Origin: Aphelenchoides besseyi
Taxonomy: Eukaryota > Nematoda > Chromadorea > Rhabditida > Aphelenchoididae
Direction of reading: 5' to 3'
Length of the DNA: 64,000 nucleotides
NCBI GenBank assembly: GCA_024699855.1
Contig: JAMPIQ010000002.1
Location: 9,610,001-9,674,000, forward strand
Numbering within the stretch: position 1 is the stretch's first letter; each line of letters opens with the position of its first letter. The position numbers and the translations under genes are program-made. Below, piece by piece: positions 11,758 to 21,714 of this stretch. The notes under the pieces are model-generated. The model was not told the origin of the DNA, did not search any database, and saw nothing but the letters and a program-made list of their open reading frames with translations.

Positions 11758-12130
11758 TTATATTGCCAGAACAAAGTTTTGATTAAATTGATTCTCGAGT
11801 ATTTTTGTGTCGTCCATCAAACCCAAAACCAAACACGCTTCTCCATTATTCTGATACTCAATTCCGTTGACTGTTCGCAGTTCTTTGAAACTCTTTGCTC
11901 CCTTCACGTGTTGTAGAAATAGACGCAAATGCCACAAATCTCCTTGACTTGGACTTATAGCGTACATTCGATCAACTGTTTTGCTGCTTCGTACTCGCGC
12001 CTCCCATTGTGTGATCGTTTCAGCAGTTTGATTGATGTTAATCGTAACTGTCTTTCAACTGTAATGAGTGGGTACTTCAGAGTATAACAAAGTGCGAGCA
12101 TTCGCGTCTCGTTCATTCAATTTTCAGAAG
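11758..12130 (-). pseudogene. Helitron helicase fragment
   Basis: The minus-strand reading DRMYAISPSQGDLWHLRLF, then FKELRTVNGIEY and EACLVLGLMDD, is the conserved stretch just before the Pif1-type helicase core of Helitron Rep/helicase proteins. Further upstream ARTLLYSEVPTHY is also Helitron-like but is cut by an in-frame TGA near 12060. Only about 110 residues remain. No Rep domain or helicase Walker motifs lie nearby. It abuts the truncated Tc1 element with about 210 bases between. Confidence 0.75.
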
Positions 12131-12220
12131 TCCATTAGTTTGGTCCGTTTTCCATGATCTTTTTTGCTTTTTCCGAATCTCAGTCTTCGTCGATGTAAAC
12201 TGTTCGAAATCGGCGAATCG

Positions 12221-12455
12221 ATGGCGGTTTATGAAGAAGTCGAACAGAATCCGAAGGTCATCAACAACATTGCCGATTCAATCATTCAAAAAAAGGTAAA
12301 GTGTGGATGATGTTTGAAAATTAAATGGTTCGAATTTGTTTTAGATCGTCGATTACGTTGATGCATGGATTGTTATCGAAAGAGAAGTGTTGGAACCAAC
12401 GAACTCGCAACTTTGTGCTTTTAAGGCGTCAACACGAAAGCGTAAGGGTACTTAG
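12221..12455 (+). CDS. Possible small protein of ~61 residues, two exons
   Basis: ATG 12221 opens MAVYEEVEQNPKVINNIADS. The exon ends AAAAAAG at 12295 before GTAAAG, and the second exon starts at 12345 after TTTTAG and runs to TAG 12453-12455. The two parts join in frame. The protein is acidic and helical at first and basic at the end. The family is not recognised. A GTAAGG just before the stop could be another donor, giving a different C-terminus. Confidence 0.35.
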
Positions 12456-14389
12456 GCATTGGTTATGTGATTGTCCAGTTGTATTATTCGGTTGATTGTG
12501 AAAATAAAGATTAAGTTAAAGACGGCCAACTAAAACAGTTTCATCAGCTATAAACAGAATTGTTCGACAGGATACGTCGATGTGAATACAATTAAGAATT
12601 CATATCAAAACAAGAGAGCTTTTGGATAAACTTAAAAATCGTTACTTTTCGGGTAAGTGAAAATACCAAGTTGTTGTTTTATGTTTGATGACATTTCAGG
12701 TTTATTGTGATCGTGTGAAATGTATATTAGAGTTGTGAAGCTGAACTCTGTGAATCGTCGTCAGCTTGCCACACCTCATTGGGTTCTTTTGGTAAGTTTA
12801 TTCTGAATACATTTAAACCAAAGGCTGGTCACCGCTACCGCGGCTTCCGGGGTATTGTGTGTGTAGTTTTTGTGTAGTGATGTTTGAGAATAAAATCTTG
12901 TTAGATTTACTTCATCAACTTACATCAACAACTCAGTATTTGTGTTTTAATTCGTTTGTTCGGTTTCTGTTTGGCCCAAACTGTTGGTTTCAATTTCATT
13001 TGAGATTTCGTCGATTAGTTTTCGTTCGTTATGATTACTTCTTTCAAAGTTTCATTATTCGTTAGGTTACTTTTATTGGTCTCGGTATTTGAGTTAGTAT
13101 TGCAAGGTCGGCCTCGTTTAGTTTTTTTCTACCTCCGCCTTGTAGCCGACGATAAATGTTCAAATCGAACTTGAAACCATTTGCCTCGGATCCATCATTT
13201 TAAGAAGCGTAACCTTTGTGAGGCTCGACGCACCTCTGATGTACCGGGCGGGGCACTGATGACTGTTAAGAACAGAAGTACTTACAGTTTTCCAAGGTGC
13301 AACTCTTAAGATTGACAAAAACCGATTGGCTGTCGAAACCCGCAAGAGCTCTTCTTCCCAAATTTATGTTTCACAGTGAAGTAGAACTCAGCTCTGTTAC
13401 ATTTTAAAATGGGAAGAAGTATCTTGCGCTCGGAAACACTAAAACTTACCTTTCCTCTATCCTTGATGATCGTCGCAAAACGTATCATTCTTCGTTTTTC
13501 AATAAGTTGTACTGAAAGCATATGGATTAGTACATGAATTAAGTGTTTTCACGCCACGAACGAAATATACACGACACGCAAGTTACACGAAAGCAAGTAA
13601 AATATTAGGGTTGTTATTCGATTGAAGGAAACTGAACCATTTGGCTAGTCAGCCAATCAGACGAAACAAACTGGTAGAAACTGGTTGTTGTTGTGAGCAG
13701 CCGACTGTCAGGCGGAAAACATTCAAAGAAATTGCGCAAAATAGCATCGATTAAGAAACATTCTAATAGAAGACCTTTGGACAAAATTTGAACGAAATTT
13801 TGAGCGAATAGAAAAATAAATTGCAGAAATTAGATTAAATTAAAAATATATTAATTGTAGCCATCACAGATGTCAATATTGATCGTCCGACAGCAGAAAG
13901 AATTGTATGACTCGACTTGGAATCAAATCTGCGACCCCCTGATCCAATGCTACCGTTTTGCCTCTACGCCACGGGCGCTTGGCCATATTTTCTAGGTTTT
14001 AGTAAAATTTCGATAAGTTTTTATATTTTAATTAAGTTTACAACAAATACTTATCATATCAGCTATTTCTCATGGTGCGTACTCACTGATTTTTTTACGT
14101 GATAAGATTTATTCGTTCTCGAGATATTGGGCCAAATGGGACATGACGACAGACTGACAAACTTTCTCTTATTAGTGAGGTGATTAAAGCGGCAATCAAT
14201 ATGAGAGCTATAGCAATTGGGTTATTCAGAACAACTATCTTCTAATTGAACACAATTGACAAATCGATTTCGTTTCAGTTAGCCAAGTGTTTGTTGATCG
14301 AATTGATCACGTCCATCTGATCCGATTGCAAGACACATCTGCAAGTTCTCTGATTGAAAATTTTAGACTATTTCTGAAGGATAGTCGTA
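12456..14389. other. Intergenic, degenerate sequence
   Basis: No gene can be supported. A short spliceable ORF fragment occurs on the plus strand near 12720, and a minus-strand ORF at 13306-13521 with a GTAAGT donor hits a stop after the obvious acceptor. The stretch also holds the tRNA-like repeat described separately. Confidence 0.5.
13905..13984 (-). repeat. tRNA-derived (SINE-head-like) sequence
   Basis: Read on the minus strand, TGGCGTAGAGG (13961-13971) resembles a tRNA A box and GATTTGATTCC (13919-13929) a B box, with spacing close to a tRNA. The 3' side cannot pair with the 5' side as an acceptor stem, and the tRNA-like part runs into AT-rich sequence, as in a tRNA-derived SINE or decayed tRNA gene. 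Confidence 0.35.
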
Positions 14390-15528
14390 ATGTCACGAAA
14401 CGGTAATATATATCGAGTTTCATTGTCCATTTGATTGATTGTAGAACTCGACTTAGACGATGAAATTGAGGAAGTTCGTGAACTACTCTACGACATTGCA
14501 AAGAATTCAACCAACGGTGTTGATTCCGTTCAGTTGGCTGCCGAATATGAACGACAGTTCGTGCAAACAGGTATTGGACGGCCATTACCAGCTGCGTGGT
14601 TAAGGTACATAAAAGTGGCCGATGAATTCGAGGTTCGTCAAGAGAATGGACGCACAATCATTGGAGTTGTGAAACGAGGAAGTTTAGAACATATTAAAGT
14701 ATGCAGTTTTCTTTGCTCATTATTACTTACTGTAAATCTGTAGCCTATGGTATTGCCATCAACTGAAATCGAACCTGTTGTTTTGGCTCCCGTTCAACCC
14801 GTCGATCTGAAGCCTTTGCCTCTTTCGGCAATGCCAACTACCAAAACAAAAGTTCATATTCTGGCAGCAACAGATCCCGAAAACATTAGTGTTCGGTTAT
14901 GTTCGTGGGTAGGAAGAATTAATAGTGTTTAAAAAATACGAATCATAGGATCCAATGCCCGATTATTTGTATTCGGCTCTATCTCGCGATTTCTCTGACG
15001 AAACGAAAGTCAAATTGACGGCTCCTCTTCCAGTTGAAGGAATGATTTGCATTGCAAAATTGCCGAACGGTTCTTGGGAACGAGTTTCATTAGTACGACC
15101 GAGTAGGATGATGGGCCAAAAGGGCTATTGGGTTGTGTACGCGGTTGATGTTGGTGTTTATCATATTGCTCATCAAAAGAACCTACAACCACTAAGCAGC
15201 AATGTTGGAGCTTTTGACAAAGTGTTGTTAGCTAAGTGTCAGGTTTAAAGGAGTTAATTTAACCTTGTGACAATAACAAGTTTAGTTAGCAGGAATAAGG
15301 CCAGTGGATGGAAGTAGTACGTGGTGCAAAAACTCCCAGCGAGTTTTGAATGATTTACTCCATGATGCACAAGGAACAGTCATCGAAATGATTCCAACTC
15401 GCGAATGGACGTTGTCCGAAGGTCCAAGTGTTGTGCCAACGGTTTCAGCGCATTTGATTCTGAACAACGAAGACTTATCCCAAATACTTATTAGTCAGGG
15501 ATTCGCAGAAAAGATTGTTGGTGCATAA
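14390..15528 (+). CDS. LOTUS-like plus extended Tudor domain protein
   Basis: Likely germ-granule/small-RNA scaffold protein. Five exons (14390-14402, 14445-14698, 14744-14909, 14949-15242, 15286-15528) join in frame. Residues about 5-90 form a winged-helix block resembling the OST-HTH/LOTUS fold (VRELLYDIAKN ... GRPLPAAWLRYI ... FEVRQENGRTIIGVV). A proline-rich linker follows. Residues about 150-320 form an extended Tudor domain: GMICIAKLPNGSWERVSLV, then YAVDVGVYHIAHQKNLQPL, then CQLAGIRPVDG after the last intron. The aromatic-cage position usually filled by DYGN reads DVGV, so methyl-arginine binding may be weak. The domain pair recalls TDRD5/TDRD7 and C. elegans LOTR-1. A TTTTAG acceptor lies 24 bases before the ATG. 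Confidence 0.78.
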
Positions 15529-15579
15529 TTGATCCAAACAAAAACGAACGAACAATTCCAATCGATAGTATTAAGTTGC

Positions 15580-15585
15580 AATAAA
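15580..15585 (+). terminator. Poly(A) signal for the Tudor gene
   Basis: AATAAA about 50 bases after the Tudor stop codon and about 200 bases before the next start codon on the same strand. Confidence 0.55.
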
Positions 15586-15786
15586 TAATTTTATTAACAA
15601 AAGGATAGTGCTATGGTTTTTCAATTGATGCATTTGCATGGAAAAGTATTGCGAAAAAGATCACTTATTGTCTCATGAAAGGCATTGAAACGGAAAACAA
15701 ATCACTGCTTCCGAAAATCATTGCAGTAATTCGATTAACATTTTCTCGAAAACAGTGGTTTTCTCAATAAAACCGATTTTGAGAAA

Positions 15787-17881
15787 ATGATCTTGCTCAA
15801 TGTAAGTCGATGGATTCGCCGATTAAACATCCAGATCGTGTCGACAATTAGTTGCCGTAGATTCAATCAATCATCCACTAATTTTCTTAAACTTATTGCT
15901 GTTCCTTTGGCTCTTGGCAGCGGAGTGTTTTTGAGTACAAGAAAAGATGTACGTTGTCTTACAAACGAAGACTTCTATTTGGAACAACAACCGATTCCTC
16001 GACGACTTCGACGGTTTCTGAATTTCGCTTCGGTCGAATTCAACGGTTCAGTTTACATGACACCGCAAGATCTGCTCGATAGTTTAATTCTCGACGAGCC
16101 AAGAGGTTTGTTTGATTGGTTTTCATTGAAGTTTCTGATTTTAGAACGAGTGTTTCGGAGTGTACTGACGAAACAGCAAGTGGAGAAGATGTTAAAGGCA
16201 ACTCCGCTGCTTCGAAAGTTTGACAAAGATTTATTTCGACGTCTTGCAAACAATGGAATCGTTTCGTACTCCGGCAAGTCTTGTAAATGTTACATAGAAA
16301 CCCTACAATTGTTTAGAGTATCTTTTTCTTTTGACTCTTTTAACAAGTAAGCGTATATCAAACAAAGATGTTACCAGTGAATTTGCACGGTTTTTAGAAT
16401 CGACGTCTTCTTTTTACATCGCGTTTGCTATTTTTGATGATGACAATAATCAACGGATAAGCAAAGAAGAATTTATGAAGGTAAGTGTTGATGCCAAATT
16501 CAATCACACTCCCTCATCACATTTCCATTCGTTAGTTCACGTTTGCTATTTCTACGTTCTATCCATTTACTTGTAATCGTTGTTTAGATTCGTTCCCTTA
16601 TTGTCGTGAACAAATCGTCAGTCGATGCGGAACGAAATCACACCTATGTATGCCAAACAAACTAATCAAATGAATATCAACTGTTAATTCTTGAAAACGC
16701 ATTTACTAGTTCACCGTTTCAAACCGACGATATTCATTAATGAGTTATTTGGCATACGCAATAATAATTGTGTCGTGTTTTGTGCAGCAAACCAAATCAC
16801 AATTTGGCTTGGATATTGCTTTGCTACCGTTGAAATCGGATGTCGATGAGATGGTTCCAAAACCTGAGCCGGTAAATGATTGTTGCTCATGCTGTGGTGA
16901 CTGGTGTTCATCTTTGTCTATCTAGCTTGTTTTCACTGTCCTTCGTGTGTTTGCTATGGAACTTAACAACCAAATTAACTATTGTAGCTCGAGCAGTTGA
17001 CAACATTAAAATCCAAATTGATCAAGAAAACAAATGACAAGAAGACGACAAACACGAACACCAGTCCTGAGGTTAATACAGACAAGCAACTAATCAAACC
17101 ATCGACATATTTCTTTTCTCAATTCACAATTTAGCTACCAGTAGACGATGGCACTCAAGATACAACGATTTTATGTCACCTATTTGGACCGGCTGGAAGA
17201 AACACGTTGACATTTGAGCAATTTCAACTGTAAGTTTAGACTCGTTGATTCAAAAGTCTTTTCAGGTTTTATAACAATTTGCAAGCGGAATTGATTGAAA
17301 TCGAATTCAACGAGTTTGCTCGTGGAAAAAATGAAATCAGCGCCGTGGATTTTGCTCGTTTAGTTTTCCGATACACGACACTTCAGTCAAGTGATCAATT
17401 GGCTTATATCAAACGAATCACGAAAGCATTGACTGAAGACGAAGTTGTAAGTCATCTTTCCAATCTTTTCGTTCGCATACCAATCATTTAAGGGAATCAC
17501 ACTGGAGCAATTTACTCAGTTTTCCAAATTTCTCAACAATCTCGAAGACTTCACGCGCGCTATCAAGCTTTACATGAATGCAAATCTCGACGTGAGTCAA
17601 AATGAGTTTATAAGAGCAGTGAAGTGCTCCACGGGTTTGGTTTTGGATCCGCATCTCGTCGACGTGCTTTTCAAGATCTTTGACTCGAATCAGGACAACT
17701 TGTTGCAGTATTCGGAATTCATTGCTGTGATGAACGATCGTCTAAGTCGTGGCTTCAAGGTATGTATCAAAACTGTATCTTTAATTCGTTTGTTAATTAG
17801 AATCAAACTCGCAAACTCACCACCAGTGGTTGGCCGGCATTCAAAACTTGTCTTATTCGCGAAATGGCTTCAACTTCATAA
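15787..17881 (+). CDS. MICU2/MICU3-type mitochondrial calcium uniporter regulator
   Basis: EF-hand protein of the mitochondrial intermembrane space that gates the calcium uniporter. It starts with a basic, Arg-rich presequence (MILLNVSRWIRRLN). RRFLNFASVEFNGSVYMTP matches the family's opening motif (RFMQFSSLEHEGEYYMTP in MICU2/3). The first EF hand is in FDDDNNQRISKEEF and the second in FDSNQDNLLQYSEF; both keep the calcium-ligand positions. Between them come LPVDDGTQDTTILCHLF, FYNNLQAELIEIEF, LEDFTRAIKLYMNAN and EFIRAVKCSTGL, all aligned with the family. The final exon after 17801 encodes GWPAFKTCLIREM and stops at 17879-17881. A Lys/Thr-rich insertion encoded around 16990-17070 is longer than in mammals. 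The exact joins between 16600 and 16870 are uncertain. Confidence 0.85.
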
Positions 17882-17929
17882 TCTCGTATTAAATTTTTAT
17901 TTTTCCATAGACCATAAAAGCGTTTATAA

Positions 17930-18100
17930 CTAACGTCCATGTGAATTAGAGATCGCTGACGCGTTTAGAGCACGACCAATTGTTCGATTAACAGTTTTCT
18001 CGTGAATCTGTTTGCTATCTAATTCGGCCCAGTAGAAGACGGCGAACAGTAAAATGAATGAGCCGTAAAGAACGGAAAATGCCATGATTAAGTTCTTCAT
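17930..18100 (-). CDS. Possible 56-residue single-pass membrane microprotein
   Basis: A single open frame from ATG 18098-18100 to TAG 17930-17932. The first 25 residues are strongly hydrophobic (MKNLIMAFSVLYGSFILLF), followed by a polar tail. It lies convergent to the MICU gene, 49 bases past its stop. No family is recognised and no upstream exon is obvious, so it could be chance. Confidence 0.3.
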   Translation of the reverse strand: MKNLIMAFSVLYGSFILLFAVFYWAELDSKQIHEKTVNRTIGRALNASAISNSHGR

Positions 18101-18610
18101 TTATCGTTTGTAACGCTCGAATACACAAATAAATAGTCTCGAATTGCACAATAAGAAGCCTGTTCAGATAACAGCTAGAACTTTGGAGGCAAACGAGAAG
18201 TGAACTTCTTTCACAACAAACTTCAGTTTGCATGATATGCAAAATTTAGATAGACCTTCTAATGAAGATGGTAGTTTTCGTGTCGCCATGGAAACAGCAG
18301 GATTATCAAAAGACAAGAAGACACGTCCGAACGAATTCCCGTACGTACGAGAAGAACTGAAGGCTATGAGTAAGCGAAAAAATTGTTTGATATTAAAGAA
18401 AATACTTAAAGTGAAGAAATGGAAATTGCGATGAGGACCCGACATGATAACTATAAAAAAAAGCTGCTTATAAAAGTTATAAGAATAGAGATTTTTAATT
18501 TGTAAATCGATCCGGATAGCGATAAGCGTAAACTTCCAGTTTAAGAACCGGCACTTAATGGGAACTAGAGAGCAACGGGACACACAAAGAAATTCGTACA
18601 AGATAACAAA

Positions 18611-21042
18611 CTACAATTCGTTGTTCTTTTCGAAGGACCATTGAGATGCAGGTGTCAAGTTATCGCAATTGCTCAGCTCCAGGGCTCCATTCTCAACCAC
18701 AACACACAGATCAAATTTTGAGCTTCGAACTTGTTTTGTCTACAACATCAAGTGTTCATTGAGTATTGTGCATTCGACTCACGTTTTCGTCGTATTCAAA
18801 TCGATGCCATTGACTAATCTTTGAAAGCAAACATTTCTCCATTCGTACCGTGTATTTTAGCGGCATTCCTCTCACACTCAAACACAATTCATCCGATCGT
18901 ATTTCTCCAGCTGTAGTCAATGACCAAACCTAAAAGATTAAGTGAATAATGAAGATAATTGTGTCGTATGTATTACTTGATTCCCGCCCAATCCGTGGCA
19001 CGCCGAAAGACCAGGTGATTGTCCGGTTTTCTTTCCCATTGTGTCCAAACAAAGTTTACTGCCTTCATTCAACACTTGTCCAACACTTCGATATCGAGCG
19101 GGAATCGGCGACTCGGGATAGATGTTTTCCAGATACCATTGGAAAGATTTACATTGCAATTCTTTTCGTAGTTTCTGTCGTGCCGTAATATCTCCCGGAT
19201 CAACGTCTCGTGCTCCTAAAAATAGTCGAACTGTTTCCGAAGACATTTGTCAACAAACCTGGAACCATTGAAAAGAAGAATTTCTTGTAATCGTCCATCC
19301 AAACGTTTGCCGTTCGTGCCGCGTTATGATAAATGACTTTAGCCGTTCCACCGGGAAATGAGTAGGGAGTCTGTTTTCGAAACACATGTCCAACCCTCGA
19401 ACATGGATGAATCTCCAAAAATCCGCCGCACATCCACACCTAAGGTAAAGAATATATTTGCTGCAGCAATGGTTGTTTACGTACTCGGAAGCTCATTTCT
19501 AAATTTAACTTGGTTTAGATCACCTTTCACGCTACACGCTTGAAATCCAAACCAATTGATTTCTCTCAACAAGCTGATTTCAAAACATATAAACACTAAG
19601 CCCGAAAAGCCAATTCTGGTAGAGTAATGATTGACCTAATTCTGATGAAAGCTTTAAAATCCCATAGACTCCAAAATCTCTCAATCAATATTGGGCTCAA
19701 TCAACGCAGCCCGTTGAGAGAAATCAATTACTGTGAGTTTCAAATCCGTAACGTGACGAGTAATCTATTTACCAATGTTCTCTGATCCCCAGATTTCCAT
19801 GCCTTCATCGTAGGAACCAATATCGTAAAAAAATTGTCGATCGATTGCAAACAAACCGCCAGCAATAGTTGGAGTTCTGTAAAATTTGAACTTCAACACT
19901 ATGAGCGTTTTAACTAACCGAATCGGTGTTGAACGATCGTTGTTTCGGCGTTGAATTTCTCGTTCCGGAACCGTGTACCAACGGAAGTTCAAATGCCAAT
20001 TAAATCCGCCCCACGTTGTATCTGACGCTGTTACATATTCGAAATTATCGTCAGAAATCACATCGATGATCGGTGCAACAACAGTTTTTCGGTCCAAAGC
20101 TATACGACTCAACATCGGTTCAAGCCAACCAATCGTCACTTCAACATGAGCATCCAGAAACAACAGAACCTAACGATTAAATGTTTAAAACAACACTTTC
20201 GAAGAATCCACTTACTTTTCCTTTTGCCATTTCTGAACCCGTTAAACGTGCTCGAATAAGTCCCGACCGTGCAGTTAAATGTACCAAGTGAATGGGAATT
20301 GAAAAACGTTTAATATACAACTCCAATGGATGTTTCAAGTAATCTAAATTTGAGTGTAAGTACAGGTAAACAAGTCCGAACTCACCACGCTCAGACATGT
20401 CGTCCACCAAAATAATCTCTTCGAGCAACTCCAACGGACTTCGATTAACAATGGAATGTAGTGTTCGTAGAAGTGTGCTCCATGCTTCGTTATGAAAAAC
20501 AATAATAATCGAGGTCTTAACTCCAGCCAATCGTGCAGCATCCAATTGAGGATCATCACGACAACTAAAGACGCATAAAGTAAAAGGTCATTAAGAGTTA
20601 CCTTGCATAACGATAATCAGGCAGTGAACGATTGATGGAAACTAAATCGGATGCAAGCAAATTGAATTGATTGATTTTGAATTTCTCTTTCATTTCCTCT
20701 TCTCGCTCGGGCGGAATAACGATTCCGGCACCTTGATCTCCGGTTCCATGTGGATCAAATTGTAGATCTTTGAGCAAAGCGGTCAACTGCGCATCTTCGA
20801 CGGGTTGAAGTACTTGAGCAATGGGTTTCGTTGTAGTGTTCTTCAGCAATGGCTCAATGAACTTGGGATTCCGAGCATATGCTTGTCTAAAAAGTTGATT
20901 GTATTCGAACAAAAAGACGAAATATAAACCTTTCAACCACCGATCCACTATCCAAATAGTAGAAGATTACAACCACGTCCAATATTGCCCAAACCAGCGA
21001 AGTGAGCAAAATCGCTCGACATACGTCGGTTCTTAAACGCAT
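18611..21042 (-). CDS. Polypeptide N-acetylgalactosaminyltransferase, GALNT1/13 type
   Basis: Golgi enzyme that starts mucin-type O-glycosylation by moving GalNAc from UDP-GalNAc to Ser/Thr. ATG 21042 gives a type II protein with a membrane anchor at about residues 9-30 ([20 protein letters not shown]). The glycosyltransferase region has [18 protein letters not shown], the DxH motif in [18 protein letters not shown], and the GT1/Gal-GalNAc motif [10 protein letters not shown]-terminal ricin-type lectin domain has three QxW-like repeats (NQVW, SQWH, SQWS). [17 protein letters not shown] in the linker matches GALNT1. About ten introns, one of which carries a foldback repeat. TAG stop at 18611-18613. 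An acceptor (ATTTCAG) lies 17 bases before the ATG. Confidence 0.92.
19541..19748. repeat. Short inverted-repeat (MITE-like) element in a GALNT intron
   Basis: CTTGAAATCCAAACCAATTG...TTTCTCTCAAC at the left is mirrored by GTTGAGAGAAATCAATT...GTTTCAAATC at the right, giving arms of about 33 bases around a ~140-base centre. It sits between the exon ending in GSENI and the exon starting EISFRVW, making that intron several times longer than its neighbours. Confidence 0.55.
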
Positions 21043-21714
21043 GCGAGCGTCGCTGGAGCTGAAATTATTGAACGTTTGCAGCTGGAGATTCACAGGCGTC
21101 GTGACAGAAACGCTCCCGTAGAGTTTTCAATAGAAAGCATTAAAAAAGTCGTTTAATAAATAGCACGCTCGGACGTTCTAAGCAAATACATTGGACAGCA
21201 AAATTGAAGGGACGAACGGCGCGACAAAACGAATCGCTTTCTTTTGAGATGACAAAAATACGTCTTTTTAGCTGTCGAATAATTGAAAGTACACTTGGGA
21301 ATGTTCAACGAATTCGTCGATCCTTTCTCGTATGTTGGCCGCCTTCATTAAACGGAAAAAGAGTTGTCTCTCGCCAACCATCCAACTGTTCACCTGCTCC
21401 ACGTATCGATGCGTGATTGTCGGCGATCTTCCTCGAGAGCATTCTCTTCCCTACATCGACCCACTCGATCTATTCGCTGAGAATTTAAATGGAGCAATCT
21501 GTCAACAGCAACTCTAAAAATTACGATTAGTACGAAGAGTACGTGAATCTTTCAGATTGTTCTACGAAAATGAGTTCCACTAAGAATGAACATTTGAATC
21601 TTTTATTGTCTGTGGTAGTTGATAAGGCGAAAGTTGAGATCTATAGTCACTTTGCGCTAGTGTAAAAAAATTTGGAGTTTAAGAACATTTAGAACAATGA
21701 CACGTATATTACAG
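21043..21714. other. Intergenic gap between GALNT and SET genes
   Basis: It holds the GALNT promoter side and the 3' flank of the SET gene, both on the minus strand. Open frames at 21204-21517 (+) lack family features and splice-consistent continuation; nothing else is seen. Confidence 0.45.

Noticed and set aside
12859..13065. Hydrophobic plus-strand frame that could be a membrane protein fragment
   Set aside because: Phe/Leu-rich composition is what TTT/TTG-rich AT sequence gives by chance; no start context or family match.
13306..13521. Minus-strand frame with a GTAAGT donor after a short Arg/Lys-rich start
   Set aside because: The obvious acceptor leads at once to an in-frame stop and the alternative acceptor gives no recognisable protein.
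18228..18434. Plus-strand open frame with hydrophilic, lysine-rich translation (MHDMQNLDRPSNEDGS...)
   Set aside because: It lies in the flank of the minus-strand GALNT gene, has no family likeness, and a weak donor inside it leads nowhere consistent.
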